DNA of 64,000 nt from an uncultured Paracoccaceae bacterium (lineage in GTDB: Bacteria > Pseudomonadota > Alphaproteobacteria > Rhodobacterales > Rhodobacteraceae): positions 171,966 to 235,965 of the forward strand of contig CALKXV010000032.1 of NCBI GenBank assembly GCA_938005545.1, given 5' to 3'. The translations under genes and the position numbers were made by a program. Below, piece by piece: positions 1 through 8,437 of the stretch. The notes beneath the pieces were generated by a model that had not been told where the DNA came from, did not search any database, and saw only the letters and a list, made by a program, of their open reading frames with translations. The stretch's first letter is position 1. Each line of letters opens with the position of its first letter.

Positions 1-2
1 CC

Positions 3-659
3 GTTCACGAGGTTGGCGGGCTGTTTGTGCTCGATTGCATCGCGTCGGGTTGTGTCTGGGTCGATATGAAGGCTTGCGGTGTCGACGTTCTGATTTCCGC
101 CCCGCAAAAAGGGTGGTCTGCGGCCCCTTCGACGGGTTTGGTGATGATGTCGGATGCGGCTTTGGAGCGCGTGAAATCCAGAAAATCCAACAGCTTCGCC
201 GTCGATCTTGGCAAATGGCTGACCATCATGGAAGCCTATGAGGCCGGTGGCCATGCCTATCACGCCACCATGCCGACGGATGCTTTGCGGGATTTCCGCG
301 ATGTGATGGTTGAAACCAAAGCGCTTGGCTTTGCCAAACTGGCCGACGCGCAATGGGAACAGGGTCAAAAGATACGCGCGGTTCTGGCGGATCGCGGCAT
401 TCGGTCTGTCGCCGCTGAGGGGTTTGCGGCACCGGGCGTTGTGGTTTGTTACACCGATGACGGTGAGGTGCAGTCGGGCCGGGCCTTTGCCGCAGAAGGG
501 GCGCAGATCGCAGCCGGGGTGCCGTTGATGGTGGGCGAGGGTGATGATTACAAAAGCTTCCGCCTTGGGCTGTTCGGGCTGGATAAGCTTTTGGATGTGG
601 ACGCCAGTGTTGCGCGCTTTGAAAAAGTGTTGGACGCGGCGATGCCGTCAGCCACCTAA
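3..659 (+). CDS. Class V PLP aminotransferase (serine/alanine-glyoxylate type), 5' end missing
   Basis: The reading frame is open from the window edge, so the N-terminal half lies outside; about 218 residues remain. The PLP-binding lysine sits in the segment SAPQKGWS (Lys codon at 108-110), the pattern of alanine-glyoxylate and serine-glyoxylate/serine-pyruvate aminotransferases, which move an amino group between alanine or serine and glyoxylate or pyruvate. The C-terminal small domain is complete, with the SFRLGLFG segment near the end. It converges with the UbiH-like gene and overlaps it by 12 bases. Substrate preference cannot be told from this fragment. Confidence 0.85.
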   Translation, partial: VHEVGGLFVLDCIASGCVWVDMKACGVDVLISAPQKGWSAAPSTGLVMMSDAALERVKSRKSNSFAVDLGKWLTIMEAYEAGGHAYHATMPTDALRDFRDVMVETKALGFAKLADAQWEQGQKIRAVLADRGIRSVAAEGFAAPGVVVCYTDDGEVQSGRAFAAEGAQIAAGVPLMVGEGDDYKSFRLGLFGLDKLLDVDASVARFEKVLDAAMPSAT

Positions 660-1835
660 TCCTGCGCGCATAATGCCGTGGCGCAAAGGCGTGATGTCGT
701 GCGTCAGGCGCAGTCCGAGGCGTCTGAGTGATTGCACTGGGGGCACGTCGGAGCGGCAGATGCGGTTATAGAGATCGATGACGCGCGCACGTGCGGCGAT
801 GTCTTGGGTGCGCGCTTTTGCGAAGTGATCCAGAAACTTGGGCGTGCCGATGTCGTCGGGCATGTTGCGGGCAACGTCCAAAAGCCAGTGAACATCCACA
901 AGCGAAGTGTTCAGCCCCTGCGCCCCGATGGGTGGCAAGACATGGGCGGCTTCGGCGATGATTGCCACACGGCGCGCCGTGAGCGCACGCGCGGTTTGGG
1001 TGATGACGGGCCAAATCTGGCGTTCGCTGGTCAGGGTCAGATTGCCAAGAACGCCGGTGGAGCGTTGGGTGGCCGCGTCGGAAAACGCCGTTTCGTTCAG
1101 GTTTGCCAAGCGCAGGGCTTCGGGGCCGTCGTTCATCCAGACCACGGCGGAGGCGGGTTTGCTTTCGAAGTCGGGCAGGGGCACCAGAACAAACGCGCCG
1201 CCGGAATGGTACAGCTCGGTTGACACCGCGTTGTGCGGTTGGTCATGGGTCACGTGGAAGGCGAGCGCCTTTTGGCCATAGCGTGTGACGTCGACGTCGA
1301 TGCCTGCGGCTTGGCGCAAGGTTGAACCGCGCCCGTCTGCCGCAATGGCAAGTTTTGAGCGGAGTTGCGTGCCATCGGAAAGCGTTGTGATGGCTTCGGT
1401 ATCGCGGGCCAAGAGCGATTTGAATCCGGTGCCAAAACGCAGATCGATCCGGTCGTTTGCGGCGGCGGCCTGTGCCAGTTCGCACCGCATCAGGGCGTTT
1501 GGCAGGTTCCATCCGAATGCAGGTGCGCCGAGGTCTGCGGCCTCAAACGCGCGTTCGGTTTTGGCCGTAGTTGGGTCGCCTGCGCAATCAATGACCCGCA
1601 GAACTTCAAGCGGTGTGGCGCGATCCGCCACGGTTTCCCAAACGCCGATGGTCTGAAGGAGATCGCGCGCGGGTTGCAGATAGGCGGTTGATCGAAGGTC
1701 TGTCATTATATCACCGGGCATGGGGGCCGGGTCGGCCAGGACGACACTGAAACCTTCCTTGGCAAAGCCAAGGGCGGCAATCAGCCCGGCGATGCCGCCG
1801 CCTGCGATGAAGATGTCGGCTGTGCGTCTGTCCAT
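648..1835 (-). CDS. UbiH/COQ6-family FAD monooxygenase (ubiquinone biosynthesis)
   Basis: A 395-residue flavoprotein opening with an FAD-binding dinucleotide fold (IAGGGIAGLIAAL, residues about 9-21). It carries the family's second FAD motif, here near AADGRG, and a C-terminal GAQGLNTSLVDVHWLL segment typical of the UbiH/UbiF/VisC/COQ6 aromatic-ring hydroxylases. These enzymes add hydroxyl groups to the ubiquinone ring at the inner membrane. Which ring position it acts on cannot be decided here, so no symbol is given. The start ATG at 1835 places the FAD motif at the expected distance. The 3' end overlaps the convergent aminotransferase gene. Confidence 0.88.
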   Translation of the reverse strand: MDRRTADIFIAGGGIAGLIAALGFAKEGFSVVLADPAPMPGDIMTDLRSTAYLQPARDLLQTIGVWETVADRATPLEVLRVIDCAGDPTTAKTERAFEAADLGAPAFGWNLPNALMRCELAQAAAANDRIDLRFGTGFKSLLARDTEAITTLSDGTQLRSKLAIAADGRGSTLRQAAGIDVDVTRYGQKALAFHVTHDQPHNAVSTELYHSGGAFVLVPLPDFESKPASAVVWMNDGPEALRLANLNETAFSDAATQRSTGVLGNLTLTSERQIWPVITQTARALTARRVAIIAEAAHVLPPIGAQGLNTSLVDVHWLLDVARNMPDDIGTPKFLDHFAKARTQDIAARARVIDLYNRICRSDVPPVQSLRRLGLRLTHDITPLRHGIMRAGLGG

Positions 1836-1884
1836 GGTGGTTAGACTAGCCTGACAATGCGTGCCGTAAAGCGGGTGGATTGTC

Positions 1885-2529
1885 TCATGTCAGTTGGGTC
1901 AGGAATTGGGTCAAATCGTCGGTGTGATATTCGATGAACGGGGCCGGTGCGGGGGTCGGTGCGACGTGGACAGTGCGCATCCCAAGGGCCATCGGGGCTT
2001 CGAGGTTGCGTGTGTCGTCTTCGAACATGGCTGCGCGGCCGGGTTGAAACCCATCCAGCGCGATAATCGTATCGAAGGCCGCGCGTTCGGGTTTGGGGCG
2101 AAATTCGGCGTGTTCGACACCATAGATCGCCTCAAAACAATCGGTCAGTCCGCGCGCCTCTAACACGTTTCGTGCATAGGGTTCGCAGCCGTTGGTATAG
2201 ACGATGGCGCGTCCGGGCAGCGCTTTGATGGCGGCGGCAAGCTTTGGGTCCGGTTGAAGTGCGTCAAAGGAAATGTCGTGCACATCCGTCAGATAGGGCC
2301 CCGGATCGACATTGTGTTCGCGCATCAATCCGGCCAATGTCGTGCCATAGCGCGCCCAATAGTCTTTGCGCAGATGGTTGGCGGTTTCCGCATCGACGCC
2401 CAGAACGTTGGACACCCAATTCGTCATGCGGACTTCGATCTGGTCAAAAAGCCGGACGTCTGGCGGATAAAGGGTGTTATCAAGGTCGAACACCCAGGTT
2501 TCAACGTGAGCAAAAGCGGTCTTTGGCAT
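1885..2529 (-). CDS. HAD-superfamily pyrimidine 5'-nucleotidase-like hydrolase
   Basis: A 214-residue HAD hydrolase. Motif I is VFDLDNTLYPPD (nucleophile and acid/base aspartates), motif II is IVYTNG, motif III lies around the RPKPERAAF segment, and motif IV is FEDDTRN. The DNTLYP form of motif I is that of the SDT1/PPM1-type pyrimidine 5'-nucleotidase group, which dephosphorylates nucleoside monophosphates. The ATG at 2529 is preferred over an upstream in-frame ATG at 2655 because the extra 42 residues are unlike the family and would overlap the divergent GntR gene. Exact substrate is not shown. Confidence 0.85.
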   Translation of the reverse strand: MPKTAFAHVETWVFDLDNTLYPPDVRLFDQIEVRMTNWVSNVLGVDAETANHLRKDYWARYGTTLAGLMREHNVDPGPYLTDVHDISFDALQPDPKLAAAIKALPGRAIVYTNGCEPYARNVLEARGLTDCFEAIYGVEHAEFRPKPERAAFDTIIALDGFQPGRAAMFEDDTRNLEAPMALGMRTVHVAPTPAPAPFIEYHTDDLTQFLTQLT

Positions 2530-2632
2530 GTTCGGCGGTGTAGCCGAGGTGCCGGGGCTTGGCCAGCGGATGGGGCCTTTGCATCGCGCTTTTGTTCTCG
2601 TACCCTTCGGAACGGGAAGCAAAAGGTAGATC

Positions 2633-3298
2633 ATGGACAACCGGCACGGCCACAAGGACGCGTATCAACTTATCCTGAATGCGATTGACTGCGGCACCTA
2701 TCGTCCGGGTGATCGTTTGGTGGAAAGCGAGTTGGCGGATCGGTTCGGTGTGTCGCGAACCCCGATCCGAGAAGCCTTGCAACGGCTTGAGACGCAATCC
2801 TTGTTGTCACGGGACGGACGCTCGCTGATGGTGGCGTCCTTGGATCACAACCAGATGGCCGAGCTTTACGTGGTGCGATCCGAGCTTGAAGCATTGGCGG
2901 CGCGGTTGGCTGCGTTGCACGCGACCGAAGAAGAAGTCCGCATTCTGCGATCCTTTGTCGAAGACGACCGCAATCTGGTCGGCGATCCTGTTGCTTTGGC
3001 ACGCACCAACCGGCGCTTTCACAGACAAGTGCATCTTGCGTCGCACAACAGGTTTTTGGTGAAGCAATTGGATCTGGTTTATCGGTCGATGGCCTTGATG
3101 GCGACAACGTCTTTGTCCGCGAAAGGGCGCAGCAATGTTGCTGTCGACGAACATGCGTCCATTGTGGATGCGATCGAAGCGCGCGATGGCGACGCCGCCC
3201 ATGAGCGTCTGAAAGGGCATATCAGCCGTGCGTTTGAAGCGCGGCTGCGGCGCGACGCGGACGCCGCCGTCGAAACCGATGCGTCCTGGTCCGGATAG
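2633..3298 (+). CDS. GntR-family transcriptional regulator (FadR/FCD subfamily)
   Basis: A 221-residue regulator with an N-terminal winged helix-turn-helix (residues about 10-75, including ADRFGVSRTPIREALQRLE) and a C-terminal all-helical FCD ligand-binding domain with His in NRRFHRQVH. FCD-domain GntR proteins typically bind small organic acids through a metal site. It is divergent from the HAD gene with about 100 bases between them. Its 3' end overlaps the convergent glycosyltransferase gene by 77 bases, an unusually large overlap. Target genes cannot be inferred. Confidence 0.9.
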   Translation: MDNRHGHKDAYQLILNAIDCGTYRPGDRLVESELADRFGVSRTPIREALQRLETQSLLSRDGRSLMVASLDHNQMAELYVVRSELEALAARLAALHATEEEVRILRSFVEDDRNLVGDPVALARTNRRFHRQVHLASHNRFLVKQLDLVYRSMALMATTSLSAKGRSNVAVDEHASIVDAIEARDGDAAHERLKGHISRAFEARLRRDADAAVETDASWSG

Positions 3299-5033
3299 GC
3301 TTGGCGCTTCCGTGCGCGGTTTTGTCCCAGAAAAAGGGCCGGGTCACCAGTTCGGCGATCCCTTTCCACGAGGCGACAGCCGCCAGCGGGAAGTAGAGAT
3401 GCATCAAGGGCACCCATTTGATCAACCACGCATGTCGCGGTGTGGCCACGGCCATGGCGGCGATCAGCAAGGTGGTGATCTCGGATATGAAAAACAGGAT
3501 GCCGATGCCAAGGACAACGCTGCCCGGGAAGGTTGCGCTGACTGGATGGGAAAATCCGAACAGGATCAGCCAGAACGACCACAGGAACGGGGCCAAAAGG
3601 AAATGGCTGAGCGTTCCCAGAAACACGATTTGTACACCGATAAAACGCATCGGCCCCAAATCCCCCAACAGGCGCAAGGGATCGCGCATATGGACGGCCC
3701 ATGTGATCGCATAACCTTTGATCCAGCGGGATCGTTGGCGCAGCCATGGCCCGACGCGGTGTGTTGCTTCTTCTTCTGTGACCGATTGCACGAACTGGGT
3801 GCGATAACCGCGCCGTGCCAGTCTGAGGCCCAGATCGGCATCCTCGGTTACGTTATGGGCATCCCAGCGGCCCAAGTCTTCTAATGCGCCGCGGCGGAAA
3901 AAGACTGTTGTGCCCCCGAGCGGGATCACCATGCCCAGGCGCACCAGACCGGGCAGGACCAGACGAAACCAGGCCGCATAGTCGATGGCAAAACAGCGCG
4001 ACAACCAGCTTTCGGAAGCGTTGTAGAAATCGAGAATACCTTGCAGGCAGGCGACGTCTGGATCTGCGCGGGCAAATCCGAGAGCGACTTTACGCAACTG
4101 GTCGCGTGCAGGTTTGTCTTCGGCGTCATAAATTCCCACAATCTCGCCCCGCGTAAAGTCCAAGGCATAGTTCATTGCGCGGGGTTTGGTTTGAATGGGG
4201 CCGTTGGGCACATGCACGATGCGCATCCATCTGGGTATCCGGGCGTGTTTCAGAGCGGATTCGGTGCGCAGATCGCCGTGTTCCAGAATAAGGCACACAT
4301 CCAGCTTGTCGCGCGGGTAATCCAAAGCGCTCAGGCGTTTGACCAGATGGCCCGCGATGTTGAGTTCGTCAAACAAGGGCACCAACAGGGAAATGGTTGG
4401 AAGGTCATTGTTCGCGATGTGATCCGGTCGCCCGCTGGACCATTTACGCTTGTGGCGCGCATGGCGAAAGGCTTCGAGCGTGCCGATCGAGCGCAGTATT
4501 GTGACGGATATCAGTGTCACCACGGCCCAGATGGTGATGAGGCTTAGTGCGAGTGTCGGGGCCAGAAGGACCAGAGCTGCAAGCGTCAGGAAGAATAGCG
4601 AAACCACAATTGCGGTGCGCCTGCCGGACCACGTTCGACAACTTTCCGCCCTTGGTGTTCGGGTTTCGGCGCGCCGTGCCAATTGGCCGGAGCGAAGGCG
4701 CAGAATCTCGGCTTCGATGGTGTCTGCGGGTTTGGTGCGACAGATGACGGGGCCCAAAAGCGATTTCAGATGGGGTTCGAGCCGGCGAAAATCCTGAACG
4801 CTTTTGCACGCAACAGGCGTGACGGCCCCGGCAGGTTCCATGGGCAGGGCACAATTGCGCAGGGCGGTTTCCAAACCCATGTGATCCAGTGACCGCGTAT
4901 CGGCGCGCCCGGCGTGCGAGGTTTCCCCGTTCGCACGCGCCGAGCCGGTGTCAAAGTCTGCGCGGTTGGCGGACTTTAAGGGAACGGGCGGAGATCGATG
5001 GAATGTGAGCACGCGGGAGGGGCACCAATACAT
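3222..5033 (-). CDS. Membrane-bound family 2 glycosyltransferase
   Basis: A 603-residue processive-type GT2 protein. A hydrophobic segment at about 140-180 is followed by the glycosyltransferase domain with ISLLVPLFDE, the DxD-like IYDAEDKP, TEDADLGLRLARRG and the acceptor motif QRSRWIKG, then several C-terminal membrane segments. The family moves a sugar from a nucleotide donor to a lipid, glycan or polymer, often with export across the membrane. The first 130 residues resemble a shrunken version of the cytoplasmic N-terminal domain seen in related rhodobacterial proteins. The true start could be an internal ATG at 4880. It lies just downstream of carA on the same strand and overlaps gntR by 77 bases. 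Confidence 0.8.
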   Translation of the reverse strand: MYWCPSRVLTFHRSPPVPLKSANRADFDTGSARANGETSHAGRADTRSLDHMGLETALRNCALPMEPAGAVTPVACKSVQDFRRLEPHLKSLLGPVICRTKPADTIEAEILRLRSGQLARRAETRTPRAESCRTWSGRRTAIVVSLFFLTLAALVLLAPTLALSLITIWAVVTLISVTILRSIGTLEAFRHARHKRKWSSGRPDHIANNDLPTISLLVPLFDELNIAGHLVKRLSALDYPRDKLDVCLILEHGDLRTESALKHARIPRWMRIVHVPNGPIQTKPRAMNYALDFTRGEIVGIYDAEDKPARDQLRKVALGFARADPDVACLQGILDFYNASESWLSRCFAIDYAAWFRLVLPGLVRLGMVIPLGGTTVFFRRGALEDLGRWDAHNVTEDADLGLRLARRGYRTQFVQSVTEEEATHRVGPWLRQRSRWIKGYAITWAVHMRDPLRLLGDLGPMRFIGVQIVFLGTLSHFLLAPFLWSFWLILFGFSHPVSATFPGSVVLGIGILFFISEITTLLIAAMAVATPRHAWLIKWVPLMHLYFPLAAVASWKGIAELVTRPFFWDKTAHGSAKPIRTRTHRFRRRRPRRAAAALQTHG

Positions 5034-5080
5034 TGCAGCAGAACTGCCCTGTCTATGCCCCGCGCGTGGTTAATTGGCGA

Positions 5081-6247
5081 TTAATTCGCGACCTTGATGT
5101 TTTGGGCCATTGCGCTGGCAAAACGGTCGAACAGATACATGCTGTCGGTCGGCCCGGGGCTTGCTTCGGGGTGGTACTGAACGGAAAAGATCGGACGATC
5201 TTCCATGCGTATCCCGCAATTCGAGCCGTCAAAGAGCGACACATGGGTTTCTTTCACGCCCTTTGGCAGGGTTTGACTATCGACTGTAAAGCCATGGTTC
5301 ATCGAGGTTATTTCGACTTTGCTGGTCTCGATATCCTTGACGGGATGGTTCGCGCCGTGATGGCCGTGGTTCATCTTGACGGTTTTGGCACCAAGCGCCA
5401 GGGCCAGCATTTGATGGCCCAAACAAATGCCGAAAATCGGCATCTGGCTGTTCGCCATGACACCTTGGATCATGGGAACCGCATACGCACCTGTCGCCGC
5501 GGGGTCGCCGGGGCCGTTGGACAGAAAAAGACCATCTGGATTTTGAGCCAGAACGTCTTCGGTGGTAGCAGATGCAGGTAAGACTGTGACGTCACAGCCG
5601 ACGCTGGCAAGACACCGCAGGATGTTGCGCTTGGCCCCGTAGTCAATTGCGACCACTTTGAATTTTGCGTCTGGCTGGGTGCCATATCCTTCGGGCCAGG
5701 CCCAGCGGGTTTGGTTCCAGCGATAAGATTGACGACAGGTGACATCTTTCGCCAAATCCCGCCCTTCAAGGCCCGAAAACGCCCGTGCCTCTGCCACGAG
5801 CGCTTCGATATCAAAAACACCGTCCGGGTTATGTGCAAGCGCGACATGGGGCGCGCCTTGTTGCCGGATGGCGCGAGTCAGACGGCGGGTATCGACACCA
5901 CCGATGCCGATCCGGCCCCGCTTGGCGAGCCACGTGACCAAAGCCTCCATCGCGCGCCAGTTCGAGGGCGCAGTCGGATCCCATTTGACGACCATGCCAT
6001 TTGCCACGGGGTCAGCGGTTTCGTCGTCTTCTTCTGTGACGCCGGTGTTGCCAATATGTGGGAATGTGAAGGTAACCACCTGTCCTGCATAGGACGGATC
6101 GGTCATGATTTCCTGATAGCCTGTCATTGCGGTGTTAAAGCAAAGCTCGGCCACAGTCTGGCCCGTTGCACCGAACCCCTGACCATAAAACAGCGTGCCA
6201 TCTGCGAGTGCGAGACAGGCGGTCGGGGTTTTTTGAGCATCCGGCAT
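5081..6247 (-). CDS. carA: Carbamoyl-phosphate synthase small subunit
   Basis: A 388-residue CarA. The N-terminal small-subunit domain begins CLALADGTLFYGQGFG. The C-terminal class I glutamine amidotransferase domain has the nucleophile cysteine in GICLGHQ and the catalytic His-Glu in QYHPEASPGP. It releases ammonia from glutamine and channels it to CarB for carbamoyl-phosphate synthesis, feeding pyrimidines and arginine. The ATG at 6247 is chosen because upstream residues to 6304 are not family-like. carB is not in the window. It is divergent from the yqeY-like gene. Confidence 0.96.
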   Translation of the reverse strand: MPDAQKTPTACLALADGTLFYGQGFGATGQTVAELCFNTAMTGYQEIMTDPSYAGQVVTFTFPHIGNTGVTEEDDETADPVANGMVVKWDPTAPSNWRAMEALVTWLAKRGRIGIGGVDTRRLTRAIRQQGAPHVALAHNPDGVFDIEALVAEARAFSGLEGRDLAKDVTCRQSYRWNQTRWAWPEGYGTQPDAKFKVVAIDYGAKRNILRCLASVGCDVTVLPASATTEDVLAQNPDGLFLSNGPGDPAATGAYAVPMIQGVMANSQMPIFGICLGHQMLALALGAKTVKMNHGHHGANHPVKDIETSKVEITSMNHGFTVDSQTLPKGVKETHVSLFDGSNCGIRMEDRPIFSVQYHPEASPGPTDSMYLFDRFASAMAQNIKVAN

Positions 6248-6433
6248 GGGGGCGTCAGAACCTTGTATGATGGTAAACGGAGGTGGGTGTACGGGGCTTC
6301 CCAATTGGGGTCAAGGGGGAAGGCGATTTTATGAAATCGTTTTAAAACAGTGGGTTATGTTAAATATGTGGTGTTGCAGGGGGATTTTTGCTCGGGTAGT
6401 GTGGGCTTTCTCCTATGGGACGTGAGGGATGTG

Positions 6434-6901
6434 ATGGAGTTGCGCGAACAAATCAGCGATGCGCTGAAACAAGCGATGCGGGACAAGGATCGCAGCCGGC
6501 TCTCGACGCTGCGGCTGATCAGTGCCGCGATCAAGGATCGAGACATTGCATTGCGTGCCGAAGGGGGCGATGGCGGCGATGTGGGTGTCGGCTCGGACGG
6601 GATCTTGATGATCCTTGGTAAGATGGTGAAACAACGTCAGGAATCCGCGCGCGCCTATGAAGAAGGCGGGCGGTTGGAACTGGCGGAAAAGGAACGTTCG
6701 GAGATCACGGTCATCGAGGATTTTCTGCCCAGACAGCTGGATGACGCCGAAACATCTGCGGCTGTTGAGGCCGCTATTGCCAAAACAGGCGCCGAATCGA
6801 TCCGTGACATGGGCAAGGTGATGGGCGCTTTGAAGGAGCGCTATACCGGTCAAATGGACTTTGGTACCGTTGGCCCCATGGTGAAGGCCAAACTCGGTTA
6901 G
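6434..6901 (+). CDS. YqeY/GatB-related small protein
   Basis: A 155-residue helical protein of the YqeY family, related to the tail domain of the GatB subunit of tRNA-dependent amidotransferase. It begins LREQISDALKQAMRDKD and contains the family segments KQRQESARAYEEGGR and EDFLPRQLDD, ending with a MGKVMGALKERYTGQ segment. A purine-rich stretch (gtgaggga) lies just before the ATG at 6434. The in-frame ATG at 6350 would add a hydrophobic, unconserved lead and is rejected. The family's role is not settled. A strong hairpin terminator follows. Confidence 0.9.
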   Translation: MELREQISDALKQAMRDKDRSRLSTLRLISAAIKDRDIALRAEGGDGGDVGVGSDGILMILGKMVKQRQESARAYEEGGRLELAEKERSEITVIEDFLPRQLDDAETSAAVEAAIAKTGAESIRDMGKVMGALKERYTGQMDFGTVGPMVKAKLG

Positions 6902-6929
6902 GATTTGCGCCGACTTCGTCGTCGCGAGA

Positions 6930-6956
6930 GGGCCGCGCACCTTCGGTGCGCGGCCC
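6930..6956 (+). terminator. Hairpin terminator after the yqeY-like gene
   Basis: A perfect 12-bp GC-rich stem (6930-6941 with 6945-6956) around a TTC loop, followed by CTTTG. It lies 29 bases past the stop codon. The T run is short, so termination may be moderate. Confidence 0.7.
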
Positions 6957-7047
6957 TTTGCTATGCTGGAACGTGGTTTGAACAGGGAACGCGCATTTGC
7001 GCGATGTTCGCCGCGACCAACAATGGTGCAGATCACGACGGTGCAGA

Positions 7048-7524
7048 TCACGGCGCCCGCAAAATCGGACAAAGTTCGTGGTAGAGGTCTTTTCGTTCGT
7101 CCGGTGTCAGGAACGCGCCCAATTCGACTTCGCGACCACCGCCCCGCAACGTGAGGTAATCGTCGACCGGCCCTTTGGGTGTGATGTGGACAGAGACCCA
7201 GTGCGGGTTGGCATCCCAGGTAAGTGGCGCGCCTTTGGGCGGCACGTGTTCAAGGTGCACGTGATCCGGCGACAGGATCAGTTCTTCGTGCATTGTGCGC
7301 GCGGTTCTGTTGGCCATGATCGCGCGCCAGACGCCCCAGATGGCGGCCAGAAAGAACATCATCAATATCCAAACAACGGGCGATCCCAGAACCGCCAGAA
7401 GCGGCAGGGTGAGCATGGCGGCGGTCACGCCGATGAACCACACGAACCCCTTTGGCGTCATGGATTGGTGCGGCCAGAGCTTCAGGCGCTTTTGTTTGGT
7501 GGTTTCTGTCCAACGGTACGGCAT
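7048..7524 (-). CDS. DUF2244 membrane protein
   Basis: A 158-residue integral membrane protein. Two hydrophobic helices span roughly residues 27-45 and 48-66, followed by a soluble domain of about 90 residues with a LTWDANPHWVSVHITPKG segment characteristic of DUF2244 proteins of alphaproteobacteria. Function is unknown. It reads toward the yqeY-like gene, from which it is separated by the hairpin at 6930-6956. Start at 7524 gives the usual length. Confidence 0.82.
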   Translation of the reverse strand: MPYRWTETTKQKRLKLWPHQSMTPKGFVWFIGVTAAMLTLPLLAVLGSPVVWILMMFFLAAIWGVWRAIMANRTARTMHEELILSPDHVHLEHVPPKGAPLTWDANPHWVSVHITPKGPVDDYLTLRGGGREVELGAFLTPDERKDLYHELCPILRAP

Positions 7525-7542
7525 AGGGTGGAAAATAGAGCG

Positions 7543-7871
7543 TCAGGGATCACCGATCAATGCGGCATCTGGGACATCGAGGTGACCGTGATAGCGCGTG
7601 AGTTGAGCGTCAATCAGAGGCAGCGCGATGCGGATGTCGAAGTGATAGCGTCCGTTTTCGCCGGTTTCGCGTGTCGTGACCTTGGGGGCGAGCATGCGTG
7701 GCATGGGCAGGCATGACCCCGACACAGAAATTGGATGCAGCTTAGATTCTACTGACGTGCCCTTCCAAAAATGGGGGGATTACCGAATGTGCCGTGGGTT
7801 TTGTGCAATGCCTGAACCTTGGGCGCGCAGTGGGCCAGTTCGGGGCCGAGGCATTGTGCGAAGGGTGTCAT
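7543..7871 (-). pseudogene. Decayed DUF4166 gene (internal deletion and frameshift)
   Basis: Two fragments in different frames resemble the two ends of one DUF4166-type protein. The N-terminal piece starts at 7871 with TPFAQCLGPELAHC and runs 40 codons to a stop at 7749-7751. The C-terminal piece (about 7543-7713) reads LPMPRMLAPKVTTRE, then GRYHFDIRIALPLIDAQL, the usual end of the domain. The middle, about 100 residues in the family as I recall it, is missing. The start ATG overlaps the stop of the DCC gene as ATGA, so the two were once translationally coupled. DCC and DUF4166 genes commonly sit together, which supports the identification. Family assignment is from memory of its motifs. Confidence 0.6.
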
Positions 7872-8329
7872 GGGATCAACCGGTGCTTCAGTGCGGGGTC
7901 GGGCAGGGCGCAGAGATCGTCGTGGCCGAACAACGCGTAACGATTGCGGGCCAGACGAGCGTAGAGCCAGTCCTGGAGCCTTTGGGGCAGGATGCGAAGG
8001 ACGTTGAACACTTTGAGCCTCGGATGCAACTGGCCGCCGAGGCGCAGCATCGCGTCCAAAGACCCATAGGCGCGTCCATGCTGGATCATCAGCCAAGATG
8101 CGGGATCGCCGGGGTCGAAGCCATAGTGGGTCAGGAGTGCGGTTCCAAGCGGGCTGGTGCAGGTGGTGATGCGGATGTGATCCCCAGTATCCATGCGGGC
8201 GATGCGGCGGGCCGCACGCGAGCAAATGGCGCAATGGCCGTCCATGACCAGCAGAATACGGGTTTCGTCGAAGGACGGCACCTTTGGATCGTTAAGATAG
8301 CTTTGGGGTGGGCGTTGAACCGGCTGCAT
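7868..8329 (-). CDS. DCC-family thiol-disulfide oxidoreductase-like protein (DUF393)
   Basis: A 153-residue thioredoxin-fold-like protein of the DCC family, named for the motif DxxCxxC, seen here as DGHCAIC near residue 30. A later GRAYGSLDAMLRLGG segment and a PRLKVFNVLRILPQ segment are also typical. The biochemical role of this family is unproven; a dithiol redox function is inferred from CxxC. Its stop overlaps the start of the decayed DUF4166 gene. About 108 bases separate it from ctaD on the same strand, with a hairpin between them. Confidence 0.82.
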   Translation of the reverse strand: MQPVQRPPQSYLNDPKVPSFDETRILLVMDGHCAICSRAARRIARMDTGDHIRITTCTSPLGTALLTHYGFDPGDPASWLMIQHGRAYGSLDAMLRLGGQLHPRLKVFNVLRILPQRLQDWLYARLARNRYALFGHDDLCALPDPALKHRLIP

Positions 8330-8405
8330 TGGCGCATCCCCTATCTTGAAAACCAGGCAAGAAATCGACGGGTTGAATGGGGCATTTGCGTTGTTGAGAC
8401 GGCGA

Positions 8406-8435
8406 AAAAAAGCCCCGCTTGAAGCAGGGCTTTTT
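8406..8435 (-). terminator. Terminator after ctaD
   Basis: An A-rich/T-rich flanked hairpin: AGCCC (8411-8415) pairs with GGGCT (8427-8431), with an inner GC pair pair-up across a TTGAA loop, and A6/T5 runs on the two sides. The tract of As on the plus strand gives a T run at the 3' end of minus-strand transcripts, consistent with rho-independent termination of ctaD just past its stop. Confidence 0.75.
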
Positions 8436-8437
8436 CG

